A DNA stretch of 64,000 nt from Nelumbo lutea. Lineage: Eukaryota; Streptophyta; Magnoliopsida; Proteales; Nelumbonaceae. This document shows, one piece after another, positions 35,247 through 48,000 of this stretch; the stretch's first letter is position 1, and each line of letters opens with the position of its first letter. The notes beneath the pieces are model-generated. The model worked only from the letters and a program-made list of their open reading frames with translations, had not been told where the DNA came from and did no database searches. The position numbers and the translations under genes were made by a program. Where the stretch lies: assembly GCA_022828595.1 (NCBI GenBank), contig JAKGHH010000004.1:23568372-23632371 (forward strand). Reading direction: 5' to 3'.

Positions 35247-36269
35247 CAGAGGGGCCCAGTTTCGCAGGGTTTGGATTGGAATTGTAATATTACTATTTTT
35301 TACAATAAGACAATAGTTTCTTAATAAGAAACTTGCAATTATAAGTACTCAAGTCTTAAAACTCATATAAAGACTTAAAAGATATCATCATGTGCTCATT
35401 TTTTAAATATTGCTTCATTAAAGCATCTCATATAAAATAATACGGTCATACAATGATAGTTCCGAGTTCTACTTCATAGTTGTCTTTTGTTTCATATCGA
35501 GAACTCCCAATTGACCCAAAGTATGACCGTTTGGCTTGGGAATCGTCCAGGCAACCGATTATGTTTTACCCCAAACCCGGTCCCTGGCCAAAAATCATTG
35601 AATCAATCGATGACCTGTCAACCCGAGCAGTCGAATCATCAACCCATTCAATGGTTTTGGCCATTTTTATTTTTAATTATTTTTTTTTTATTTCTTAATT
35701 TTTGTTGTCATAACGGGCCATTTGTTCGAACCGAACAGTCGAACCGTCGACTTAAAACCCGACGGCCAGAATGGTTCTGTTTTTGGGTCATTTTTTTTAG
35801 ATGTCAATAATTAGACGAAATAGCTTTGTAGTCATAGTCATGGGAAGGGTGGACATTGTAAGGGATTCCAAAACCTTGAAAGATAAATCCAAAGTGACAT
35901 TAAACATAGAACAAGAAAATTGGCGGTAAATCCACCAAACTGAAAAAATAAAAATAAAAAATTGATTCCAAAGTTCTGCTTTGAGATGGAGCTAACTATA
36001 CGTGCAATCAAAGAAAGAGACAAAGCAGGTCATCTTGTAAGAAATTAAAATGAAAAAAAAAAAAAGAAACATTACACAAGAAAACCCAAAAAAAGCAAAA
36101 GAGAATAAATAAAATGGTGGTAACCCCTAAACCATTTTGGAGGATATTGAAGAAGACCCAACACAAAAAAAAGGCTAAAAATGAAAAAAAAAGGAATAAC
36201 CACTCACGCTCAAATAAAGCCCACAGTAGAGGAAACATTTGAATAGTGAAAATCCAAAAGCATAAAAAA
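35247..36269. other. Spacer with a diverged CATGGTTTTCAAA-family segment
   Basis: 35500-35790 carries GGCAACCGATT..GTTTTACCCC, CCCTGGCCAAAAATCATTGAA and GAACCGTCGAC, as in the array at 36270, but its ends are not clear. 35840-36240 has only Lys/Phe-rich low-complexity frames. Confidence 0.5.
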
Positions 36270-37250
36270 CCATGGTTTTCAAACTATCATTAACCTAGGT
36301 GGACGAACATTTTGGCCCGAAAACAGTCTAGGCAACCGGTTCCGTTTTACCCCAATCCCAGTCCCTGGCAAAAAACCGTTGAATCAGTCAACAACCCATT
36401 AACCCTAATGGTCGAACCATTGACCCATCCAATGGGTTTTGGCTGTTATTTTTTTTTAATTGGGAACCACCCAAGCAACCGGTTCCATTTTATCCCAATC
36501 CCAACCCTTGGCCAAAAACCATTGAATCGGTCAACGACCCATTGACCCGAGTGGTAGAGCCATCGACTTGTTGACCCATTCAATGGTTTTTGGCCATTTT
36601 TTATATTTTTTAATTTTTGTTTCCATAATGGGTCGTCTCTTCGAACCAGACGGTTGAACCATTGACTTGAAAACCGGTGGCCATAATGGTTCCATTTTCG
36701 GGTCGTATAAGTCATAAGTCACACGCTTGAATGACATAACACGTATTATATTGCTTAATGGACCTCACACACTCAATTTTTTGCTAGTAATTTTTGTCGT
36801 CATAACAGGTCATCCGTTCGAACCAGATGGTCGAACCGCTATTTTTTTTTAATTGGGAACCATCTAGGCAACCAATTCTACTTTATCTCAATCCCGGTCC
36901 CTGGCCAAAAACCGTTGAATCAGTCAATGACCCATTGACCCGAGCGGTTGAACCGTTGACCCATTTAATGGTTTTTGACAATTTTTTTATTTTTTAATTT
37001 TTGTTGTTAGAACGGGCCGCCCATTCAAATCGGGTGGTTGAACCGTCGACCCAAAAGCCAGTTGTCAGAACAGTTCCATTTTTCGGATTGTATGAGTCAT
37101 ATGCTCGAACCGTCGACTCACACATGTATGATACTGTTTAATGGACTTCACACACTCAAAATTTTGCTTGTAAATTTTGTTGTCAAAACAGGTCGTCCAT
37201 TCAAACCGTCGACCCAAAAACTAGTGGCCAAAACGGTTCCATAATTTTTT
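36270..37250. repeat. Tandem array, about 393-bp period, derived from a hAT-like MITE
   Basis: Starts CATGGTTTTCAAAC at about 36271. TTGGGAACCA(C/T)C..(A)GGCAACC recurs at 36460 and 36853, and GGCCAAAAACC(A/G)TTGAATC at about 36510 and 36903. AATGGAC(C/T)TCACACACTCAA also occurs twice (about 36758 and 37140). The first unit is shorter. Repeated use of one MITE family indicates nested insertion or unequal exchange. Confidence 0.75.
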
Positions 37251-37406
37251 GACAAAAAGTTATATTTAAGGTTGATTTTAATAATAATTTTCTGATCAAT
37301 TTGTTGATTTCTTAAAAATTGGCCGATTAAACACCAAAATAGTCAACTATACACAAGGTAACACATGGCGAAAGGGGAGACCACCCCTTTTCTTTTAATA
37401 CATATA

Positions 37407-37545
37407 CTAGCGGAGGGTCCCCTGCATTGCAAGGGCTCGTTAATAAACTATCAGGCTCGAGCTCAATTTGAATTAGAGACTTGAGCTCAGCTCGAGTCAA
37501 AATCCTAAAAATTTAAGCTCGACTACCTTTGATTGTAAGTCTCTC
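37407..37545 (-). mobile_element. Helitron-like 3' end adjoining the minisatellite
   Basis: On the minus strand CCCTTGCAATGCAGGGG forms a hairpin and is followed by ACCCTCCG and CTAG (37407-37410), the best Helitron-style terminus in this part of the window. What lies inside the element is GAGCTCGAG-rich sequence and a 32-bp array; the 5' end was not found. Confidence 0.55.
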
Positions 37546-37985
37546 AATCAGTCGAGGTGCCGAGTCGAGGTCTCCCTTAATTGTCGAGGTGCCAAACCAA
37601 TGTCTCCCTCAACTGCTGAAGTGTCAAGTTGAGGTTTCCCTAGCAGGCGAGGTGTTAAGCTAAGGTCTCCCTTAGTTGACAAGGTGTCAAGCTGAGGTCC
37701 CCTTCAGTTGTCAAGGTGTTGAATTGAGATCTCCCTTAGTGATTGAGCTGCCTAGTTGAGGTTTCCTTTAGTGGTCGAGGTGTCGTCTAGCTCGAGCTTG
37801 ATTCAAATTAGAGACTTGAGCTTGAGCTCAAAAGTTCAAGCTTGTCTCGGTTCAAACTCGACTACCTTTGATTATAGGTCCCCTAGCAGTCAAGATGTCG
37901 AGCTGAGGGTTCAAACTCGACTACCTTTGATTATAGGACCCCTAGCAGTCAAGATGTCGAGCTGAGGTCTCCCTCAGTTGGAGAG
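37546..37985. repeat. 32-bp minisatellite plus 59-bp duplication
   Basis: A T(C/T)TCCCTT core recurs at 37571, 37603, 37635, 37666, 37698, 37730 and 37762, a steady 31-32 bp spacing. Each unit reads roughly GTCGAGGTGTCAAGCTGAGG before the core. At 37851 and 37910 a 59-bp block (TTCAAACTCGACTACCTTTG, then CCCCTAGCAGTCAAGATGTC) is duplicated almost perfectly. Confidence 0.88.
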
Positions 37986-40200
37986 AGTGGCATTCTTGTA
38001 ATTTGAAAAAAAAAAACAAGAGAAAGAGAAAGTTGATAGGCAAGAGTGACATTGTTATAATTTTTAAGAAAAAAAAGGCAAAAAATACTGCTAGATTCTA
38101 TTTCCCTCATCCTCAAGCCTTATAAATCCAGTCTGACCTAACATTGGCATATGGCTAGATCCGAGCATATATTTCAGGCCCAAGTTACAGACTAAGTTCG
38201 TAAATTGGGCTAGGGCCATTCCCCTTGTTGACATAATCACATGTTTGAGATGAAACATGGGTCGGGCCCCAGCATGGCCCACTTTTATGGGCTGCCCACA
38301 TTGTAGTGCGTTGTGTCAGGCCAGCCCATGGGCCTAGTAGGTTGTGCTTGCGTGGCACAAATTCCCCAAGGGAAGCCCAGCACTGCAAGGCCCGGACCTA
38401 GTGAGTCTCAGTCTAGGTCACAAGCCAATATTAAGGTGCAATTTTTTTTCGGTTAGGGTTGGGAATTTGTCAAATTTTTAATGGATTCATCCCGAAACCC
38501 CAGCCCAAAACAGTGTAAACTATTAATTCAACCTGATTTGCAACCCTAACCAATATGGTTTTCTAATAAAAACTGAAAAAATCTATATACATATATGTAT
38601 ATATGTATATATTTATATATGTGGGTCATGCCGGATCTAACCCATGGGCAGCATGACCCATTTTACACCTTTAATATACATATTAATTCAAATTTAACTC
38701 CTTAAAATCTCATATGTTTAAGCTTGGGTCAGCCCAATTTGACAATGAGCCAAGCCTACTCGAGTCTGAGCTTAATACTTGCCTACTCTCAACAAATTAA
38801 TAAGAACAACTTGCTTATTTAACCAATGAGGGCTGGCTTGCTGGTGTGTTAATTGGTTTGTTTCAGCATTGACATAAAATCAAATCCCGCAACCAACACT
38901 TTGAAGAAAAAAGGGTCAAGGGGAAGTTATTAATAGTGCATAGCACCGAATACAAAAAAAGACTTGCTTATTTAATATTTAAAATCATAAAATATACAAA
39001 AAATTACCATTTCAACTGAAAACTACCAAAACTCAATTTAACTTGCGAGTTTCATGAGCTGACTTTATATTATTATTTTTAATATTGAAAAAATAACTTT
39101 ATATTATTTGAGCTTGACTGATTAGCAATCAAGCTTATATATTGAATTCATACTTGGCTCAAATCTCTAAACCAAATTGAAGCAAGCTTTTTGGAGCTCA
39201 AATGGCTCACGAATAGTTTGCTTCAGATCCACTTAAATTTACAATTACTAGCATCTCTTGGGTTTAATGTTCGTTTTCAAAATGCCCCTAAATTTCCCCC
39301 AAATGCATAAAACCTTAGGATTTCATAATTATATTTGTAAAATATCTCAAAATTCATGTAGCTATTTCTAAAATCTCCCTGAAATTTGATGTATTTTTAA
39401 GTAGTTAATTTGAGGGGCAAACCTGTCCCACTGTCATTCATCGAGTTGTGATAAAAAAAAAAAAAAAAAAAAATCATCGAAACATATTTGATAAGGGTTG
39501 GAGAAAATCTCAGACCAAACCAGCAAATTACAGTTTAAGAAATTCTTAGACCAAACCAGATCTGATTTCTAATATGGTTTTTGGTCATTTTATTTGCCCT
39601 AACCCAATTAGAGGCCCAAATAACAAATATACCTACATAAACAACGAATATAGTTCAAATATCAAATTGAAATATTAACAAGCGACCAAGTTACATTCAT
39701 ACTTTCTCAAACATTAAACAACAATAATGTAACAAATTTGTTAATAATTACGTTTAATACATAGTTTATAACAATTCTTTAAAAATTAACCAGTCGGCAG
39801 TTCAATTATCTAGTTCAAATGGATGATTTATTATAATTTTAAAAAATAAAAATAATAAATAATAAAAAAAATGCCAAAATTGTTCGTCAGGGTCCAATGA
39901 ATCAACAGCTTGATTGCCTGGGTCAGCAGGTCACTGACTAAGTCAATAGGTTTTTTTTGGCAAAAGATCAGATCAGGGGTGAAACGGAACCAATTGCCTG
40001 CATGTTTTTCGAATCAAATGGTCCGACCGTCTGAATCAACGACGGTTCGAAAAACTTTATAAAATTTTGAAAATCAGAACAAACCGCTAATTTCGGTTTT
40101 GGTTCGGTGCGATTTGGCAGTTTAGTTTGGTTTAGACCATGAACACCCTACTGCTCGGTGCTACGCGCGCTCTGCATCCGAGGCCATGCGACCCTTAACC
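37986..40200. other. Spacer upstream of MSH2
   Basis: Repeat-derived sequence without a gene. 39780-40145 carries more MITE-like GGTTCGAA..GGTCCGACCG motifs, ending GAACACCCTA at about 40150, which resembles a hAT end. An A20 run lies near 39451. Confidence 0.45.
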
Positions 40201-40212
40201 GCGCAATTTCTC

Positions 40213-40220
40213 TTTCCCGC
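40213..40220 (+). promoter_or_regulatory. E2F-type site upstream of MSH2
   Basis: TTTCCCGC fits the E2F consensus TTTSSCGC and lies 134 bp before the MSH2 ATG, in a GC-rich patch. E2F control of replication and repair genes is known in plants; its function here is inferred. Confidence 0.5.
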
Positions 40221-40353
40221 CATTACCAAAAGGTCCAAAACCTAATTTCTCTGTACTTCTTATGCATAAAAGAGAGGCAACCATAAATGGTCGTTTCATT
40301 GTCTTCATCGTGAAAATTTCGTGACAATTTCTATTTTGCACTGTTTGCACAAA

Positions 40354-42015
40354 ATGGAAGAAAATCTGCAGGGACCCAACAAGTTGCCGGAACTCAAACT
40401 TGGTATGACCCCCCCCACCCCTATGTGTATCTTATTGGGTTGTTTTTAATCAATAAAAAATGCAACGATTCGTTTCATTGAACTGTAGATGCCAAGCAAG
40501 CTCAAGGGTTTATCTCATTTTTCAAAACCCTACCCCAGGTAAGCTTTGCCTTCTACTTCTTCTGTTTGGCTCTCATCGATTCCCCAAAGAAATGGAGAAT
40601 AAAAAAGTGACTTTTCCCATACTCTAACTTTCAGGACCCAAGGGCCATTCGCTTCTTCGATCGTCGGGTAAGTTTGCAGTTCAGATTGGTTCTATCTGCT
40701 TATTTTTCCATATTTTAATATTTCTCGTTTTCATACATTCAAAATGAAATGGAAGTACCTTAGTTTCATCTGTGCATATGGGTTGGTTCTGTTTTCAATT
40801 TATGATGACTTGATTAGGACTATTACACTGTTCACGGAGAGAACGCGACTTTCATTGCAAAGACATACTATCACACTACTACTGCTTTACGACAGTTGGG
40901 TAGTGGCTCTGACGGTATTTCCAGTGTCAGTGTTAGTAAAAACATGTTTGAAACCATTGCTCGGGATCTCCTGCTGGAGAGAACAGACCATACTTTGGAG
41001 CTCTATGAGGGTAGTGGGTCGAATTGGAGGTTGACAAAAAGTGGAACACCCGGGAACCTTGGTAGTTTTGAAGATGTTCTGTTTGCCAACAATGAGATGC
41101 TAGAAACTCCAGTGATTGTTGCACTTTGCCTGAATTTCCGCGAAAGTGAGTGCACTGTGGGTCTGGGATATGTTGACCTGACCAAGAGGGTACTAGGCTT
41201 GGCTGAATTCATTGATGATAGCCAATTCATCAATGTGGAGTCCGCTTTGGTTTCTCTCGGTTGCAAGGAGTGCCTGTTGCCAATGGAAAGCGGAAAATCC
41301 ATGGAGAACAAAACTTTGCATGATGCATTGTCTAAATGTGGTGTTCTTTTGACGGAGAGAAAGAAAACTGAATTTAAATCAAGAGATTTGGTGCAGGATC
41401 TTAGTCGCCTTGTCAAGGGGTCTATTGAGCCCGTTCGTGATTTAGTTGCTAGTTTTGAATATGCAACTGGGGCTTTGGGGGCACTGGTATCTTATGCAGA
41501 TTTACTTGCAGATGAGAGCAACTATGGAAATTATACTATTCAGCGTTACAACCTTGATAGTTTCATGAGGTTGGATTATGCTGCTATGAGGGCATTGAAT
41601 GTTCTGGAAAGCAAAACAGATGCGAATAAAAATTTTAGCTTGTTTGGTCTTATGAATAGAACCCGTACCGCTGGCATGGGGAAACGGTTACTGAATAGGT
41701 GGCTGAAACAACCTTTGCTAGATGTAGATGAAATCAATTGTAGGCTAGATTTGGTCGAGGCATTTGTGGAGGACACTGCGCTTCGTCAAGATCTTGGGCA
41801 GCATTTGAAAAGAATTTCCGATATTGAGCGATTGATGCATACTCTTGAGAAGAGGAGGGCTAGTTTGCAACATGTTGTAAAGCTTTATCAGGTTAGTGTC
41901 ATTCCACCTCCTTCTGGCATTGTTCATGAGAGTCACCTTATGCACCAAATTACTTGACAATGTATTTTTTCCCATTATGCTGCCTTGGCAGATAGGAAGT
42001 AGAATAAACTTCTTC

Positions 42016-42051
<36 letters not shown>

Positions 42052-45000
42052 AGTGGTAGTTGTGTGGTTTAAATGCTCAGGTCTAGTGAGAAGATCGTCA
42101 CTAGTTATATTTTAGTTTATTATATTCTAATCATCTAATGCTAGTCAATGTACCTCTCCTTAATTTCTTTTTTTTTTATTTGTCATAGTTTACTGTGATT
42201 CCCCTTTGCCTTACCTTATTATCTGCAATTTTTTGAATACAGTCAGGTATTAGGCTTCCTTATATCAAAAGTGCCTTGGAACGCTATGATGGGCAATTTT
42301 CAACATTGATCAAGGAAAGGTATTTGGATCCACTAGATTACTGGACTGATGATGAACGCTTGAATAAGTTCATTGGTCTTGTTGAAGCTTCTGTGGACCT
42401 TGAGCAACTTGAAAATGGGGAATATATGATATCGTCTAGTTATGACCCAAAGCTATCTGCATTGAAGGATGAGCGTGAAACAGTGGAAAAGCAGATACAC
42501 AATTTGCATAAACTAATTGCTAATGATCTTGATCTTCCACTAGATAAGGCATTGAAATTGGAGAAAACCACACAATTTGGACATGTCTTTAGAATCACAA
42601 AAAAGGAGGAGCCAAAAATTAGGAAAAAGCTCAGTACCCATTTTATTGTCCTTGAAACTCGCAAGGATGGGGTCAAGTTCACCAATACAAAGCTTAAGAA
42701 ACTAGGGGATCAGTGTCAAAAGCTGTTTGAGGAGTACACAAGTTGTCAGAAGGAGCTGGTTTCTCGAGTAGTTCAAACAGCAGCAACTTTCTCTGAGGTA
42801 TTTAAACCTAACTATCTAATCGTTATATCTAGCATTTACTTTGGAGTTTATGAAAGTTTCTGTATGCAGGTTTTTGAAACTTTAGCTGGCATTCTTTCTG
42901 AATTGGATGTCCTTCTTAGTTTTGCTGAGTTGGCCACTAGCTGTCCAACTCCTTATACAAGACCAGATATCACTCCCTCGGTAATGACTCACTAATAGTT
43001 GCTGCCCTTTGGTTTTTCTTGTTAGTGTAATTACACTTCCTCCTGGATCAAAGTATGCTTTATATTATATATGGATTGCAGGATCGGGGAGATATTATAT
43101 TAGAAGGAAGTAGGCACCCTTGTGTGGAGGCTCAAGATGGAGTGAATTTTATACCTAATGACTGTGCACTTGTGAGTATACAACTATACATGAAATCCAG
43201 TGTAAAATGCATGTCTTGTCCCTTCCTCTAGAAATAATCCAGTTCTTTCGGTCTTCTTGGAAAACAGGTTAGAGGAAAGAGTTGGTTCCAAATTATCACA
43301 GGACCTAATATGGGGGGGAAATCTACATACATTCGACAGGTTTGAATAATTACCTTTTAGAGGCATTGCCATTATGCTTTTTTGTTAGTGCAATTTCCAT
43401 AGGAAGTTATCATATTTAATTTTTCACCCCTTTTGGATGGGCTGTGAAGCCCTAGTAAGTTTAACTATTACCATGTGCAACATACATTTATTGGCTGCAA
43501 GCATGTGCCCTCCTTTAACCGACTCGATTTGTGAAATTGCTGGCCTTCTTTTCAAATGTACATATCTAATTATTTTGCTACTTTGTTTTGAATAGATAGA
43601 ATTTAATTATTTAGCCTGTTTTAATGGATCTGTGGCTGTTTTAATGCCCTTCCAGTTTGCAAAAAGCTCCATGGGGTACCCGTTGACAGAATTGCTTCTT
43701 TCTTTTATTCTTTTATTTCTCCAATTTCCTTGTTTTGTCATAATAAATTTGGTCAACTTATTGAAGTTAATTATCTTGATCCCAGGTTCAAGAGTACATA
43801 TTGTGTTTAAACCTCAACAATTTCCTTGAAATTTCTAAGTTTTTTTTTAACATGTTATTTGTATTATTCTGCCATCTAGATAATTTGCATATAATTTCTC
43901 TCTATTTTGTTACATCTATGTCTATTTGTTGCTATTAGCAGGTTGGTGTGAACATCCTGATGGCACAAGTTGGTTGTTTTGTTCCTTGTGATAAAGCAAG
44001 GATTAGTGTTCGTGATTGTATTTTTGCTCGTGTTGGTGCTGGTGATTGCCAAGTAAGCATATTGGTCAACTCCGTTATAATTTATACAGGCTAACTTTAG
44101 ACAGGTGAACTTAATGAACTAGTGCAGTGCAAACAATTGGCCCATGACTGATTAAGGACCTAAAAGATTTCCTCTTTGAAAAAGATTTTTCTTTTTGTAC
44201 AATTCTTGTGTTATTACCCAGTGCCTAGGGTTTAATTTCTTGCTAAAGATTATGTTTTAAGGTTCTCATTATGGGTTTACCACGTTCCTTATGTGGGTAT
44301 TTATATTTTGTTTTGAAGCTCCGTGGAGTTTCTACTTTCATGCAAGAAATGCTTGAAACTGCATCAATATTGAAAGGAGCAACTGAGAAGTCCCTGATAA
44401 TCATTGATGAGTTGGGCCGCGGGACATCAACTTATGATGGATTTGGTTGGTTGCCTATTTTTGTGGAATTTATTTTCTTTATTGCACTTACCACATTGGG
44501 AAGTTGTGTGTTCTATTTCTGTCGTGTAGAGTTTTGCATTTTAAGGATATTCCCATGGAAAATTCATGACTAAATATTATGTGTTTGCTAGCATCATAGA
44601 ACTTATTATTTATTTCCAAGACTTTTTCAAATGAAACCACTGCCTTGTTGTTCTCCTTTCTCATTGTTTTCCATTTTTTCTTCATATTAATATTCAAATT
44701 TCCAGTTCCAAACTCCAGCTACTCAAATGATCATGAAATTTAAGGTCCTGCATGAAATCAATAGGCTCTGTTTTGTAGTGCACTTACTCATGCATGGATG
44801 GTGTGATTAACAAACTTGCATATTGAATAAGAGGATACTTGTGCTTTTTGTATGTGTATATATTTGTAGGTAAGCTTAATAATTGTGAGGAGCAGATAGT
44901 AAAGTTAAGTAGATGATATTTTTTAAGCACGATCTTTTTTCACTGATGCTATTTTTAGGAATAGATTAGATAATATGAAAGATGAAATATGTAAATATGC

Positions 45001-48000
45001 AAAGAAAGAGAAGATGTAACAACACAAGGGAAGAGAAAGCAAAACTGGAAACAACATTACAAAGTCTAACTTGCTATCTTATAATTACAATTTGCCATGC
45101 AATATTACAACCTGTTAATTCCCAAGGTTTTCAAATATGTTTTGCTAGCATTTTGGAAAAGCTAGAGCTAGGGCTGTTCACAAATAAATCCAAACCGACC
45201 AACCCGGCCCAACCCAACCCGAGTTGGCCGGTTTTTCTTCACTACCGGTCGGTTTCGGTTTTCACATACGAAAACCGAAACCGAACCGAACCAAACTGAG
45301 TTACATGAAAAATATATATTCTGAAAAAATATCTGTTAAATATAGATGTTTTAGTTTTAAATAATAAATATATATATCTCTCTCTGAAAAAATATATATT
45401 CTGAAATATATCAGATATATATTTCCAAAATATATATTTCCAGAAATTAGAAAATATATATTTCAATATATTTGTATATATGTTTTGGTTTTAAATATTT
45501 ATTTCCAGAAAATATATTCTGAAATATTATATATAATATTAGCACTTTGACTTCATGTGCATTGTGCAAGCTTGGAGTTGGTTGAAACCCCGACTCAAAC
45601 CGACCTGATAGAGGGTCGGTTTCGGTTTGGTCTATAGGTAACCCGACCAGGTTGGGTCGGTTGAAAAAACACTACTAAACTGACCCAACCCGACCCATGA
45701 ACAGCCCTAGCTAGAGCTTTTGGCTGGAAGGCAAAGAACATTAACATAAATAACTGAGAAATGCTCCAGTAGAGACGATGAGTTGGAACTTGTCTCTTAC
45801 TCTTTTACATGTTGGAATTGTCGATTACCTTCTGTAGATCCTACTCGAAACTTGGTTAATGAAATCTATCTCTACTAATTTTATTGTTATATCACACCAA
45901 AATGTTCTTCAGTGCCTTTTCCATACAATTCCTATGCAATGGTTTAAAACACGGAAGTGTGGTGCAAGGCATAAGCCTCCTTAATAGGAGGGGGAGGAGG
46001 AGGAAGAAAAGGAAGGAGTTTCATTTTTCTTTTTCTTTCCCCTTCCCCTTCCTTCCCTTCCCTTTTCTTTTCTTTTCTTTCTTTTCTCATTTTTCCTTCT
46101 CTTTCTTTCTTTTTCCTTCTCTTCCCTTCCCTTCCCTTTCCTTTCGTTTTACTTTTTTTTTTCATTTTTTTTGTCTTTGTGTATGAGGTGTGCATGAGGC
46201 ACATGAGGCGTATGCCTCTAGCACATCTCATGAAAAGGTGTGTCTCTTGCACCTGAGCGTACACCTCAGAGGTATCAATGCCTCTGGCATGCGCCTCAGG
46301 GTGTTTTGGGGGCACTGCACCTGGATCTCTAGGCATACGCCTCCCATGCGGCCATGCCTTTTAAAACACTATTCCTATGCAATGTGGTCTTGTAGCAGAG
46401 TTTCTGGAAGGACTGATAAAAACAGAGTTCTTGGAAGGCATAAATGCATTTTATACTTTATAGAAAACAATGCTCTTTACAATGTGAAAATCAGCATATT
46501 TTTCATGCGTTTCACTCACAGGTGCAGTATATACTTTACTAAAGTAATCATCACCATTGTAGGGACTTTTTAAGTTCTTCAAACCCTATTGTTATTGTAG
46601 ATAGGGGTGTTGATGTGTCACTGTGTCAATTTTAACTTAAATGGTAAACCCGTCTTGATCCAATCCTATTGAATTGGGTTTGGAGCCTTAGTTGGGTGTA
46701 GGGTTGGGTTTGGGTTAAGTATGGATGAGAACATTTTGTGTATCATGTCATGTGAGTTTTTTTTTTTTTCAAGTTTTATGTAACCATGTTTATCACAAAG
46801 TCATGAACACACAACAGGTGACAGATCACAGTGAAATGTTCATGAAACTTCCATAACATGTGACATAGCGACATTGAAAAATCTGTAGATATATCCTTCA
46901 CTAATTAAGTACTGTTTATGGGGCTTGGGAGGTGTCAGTCTTGATCCTAAAGTGTCAGGGCGGGTTCAGTAGTTCTATTTATTAGGTTGAATTGGATTCA
47001 GTTTCAGGTGGAGACAAACATGTACTGAACCAGATCTGTTGACATCCTTAGATATTTGTTGTGATATGCATTTTCCAGCTCAGGCATTGGAATTTGGAAA
47101 CTCGTTTCAACTCTTGCTTTAGTTCTTTAACTTGAGATATCAAAACATTGTTGAATTTAATACAGGAAAGCAGAAGCATACTTTAAATTGCATAAAGCAT
47201 CCATCATTAAGTATTCTATCCAGTACAGCCTTACGGGTTATCAAATGTCATTTCATTCTCTCTAAGAAGCTTTAAGAACTTGTTTCCACCCAAGAAGTTT
47301 GGTTTCCTGATTGCAGGTCCAACCATGAAAGATTTATTGATGCCAACTAGAACAAGGGGATATTGTCACTAAGAGTTCCTCTTCTTGTTTACACAAGTAT
47401 CCAGAATGGGTGCAAATAATTCATGACAAATAATTCTTGAATTGCCTTAAAAAATTCTTCTCTCCATGAGTGATATTACATAGCATACTTGGTTTTTCTT
47501 TATACTGATGTGGGGCCAGCCTTGGAGAAATTGATGTAACTAAGGATGTAATTCTCCAAGTTACCCGAAAAATAGAAACAAACAAAAACCCAAGTGTTCC
47601 AGAAAGTATTTCAATATGGAAAACTGAGCTTTAAAATGAAAACCCTTTTTTAAGGCAAAGAAAAATCCAAATATCAAAACTAATTCCCATCTATCAAATG
47701 CAGCTTAAACAATTGATCATGGGAGCCTTGTTACTAGCTTTATGTCTACCCATTGTGCCCCTAACTACTATGGAATTTAAGAGTCTTTTAGGTTCACTCT
47801 GATTTACTATTGCAAAAGATGAGAAATAGCTACTATAGGGCTTTCCAGCCCATTGATTGTGTAAAGATAAACCATTAGGTTAAAAATTGCAGCATATGAA
47901 GCTGATGGTTTTGGCAATGTCCTTAGGGGCTTCAGTTTGCATCTGGTTCCTTTCAAATGTTATACTCAGTTAATGGTCTTTTGACTGCATGCTTTGTTCT

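Noticed and set aside
37546..37800. CRISPR-like regular spacing
   Set aside because: The 32-bp units are contiguous with no unique spacers and the DNA is plant nuclear; it is a minisatellite.
41003..41416. 137-codon minus-strand frame inside MSH2 exon 4
   Set aside because: It is antisense to conserved MSH2 coding sequence with no independent support.
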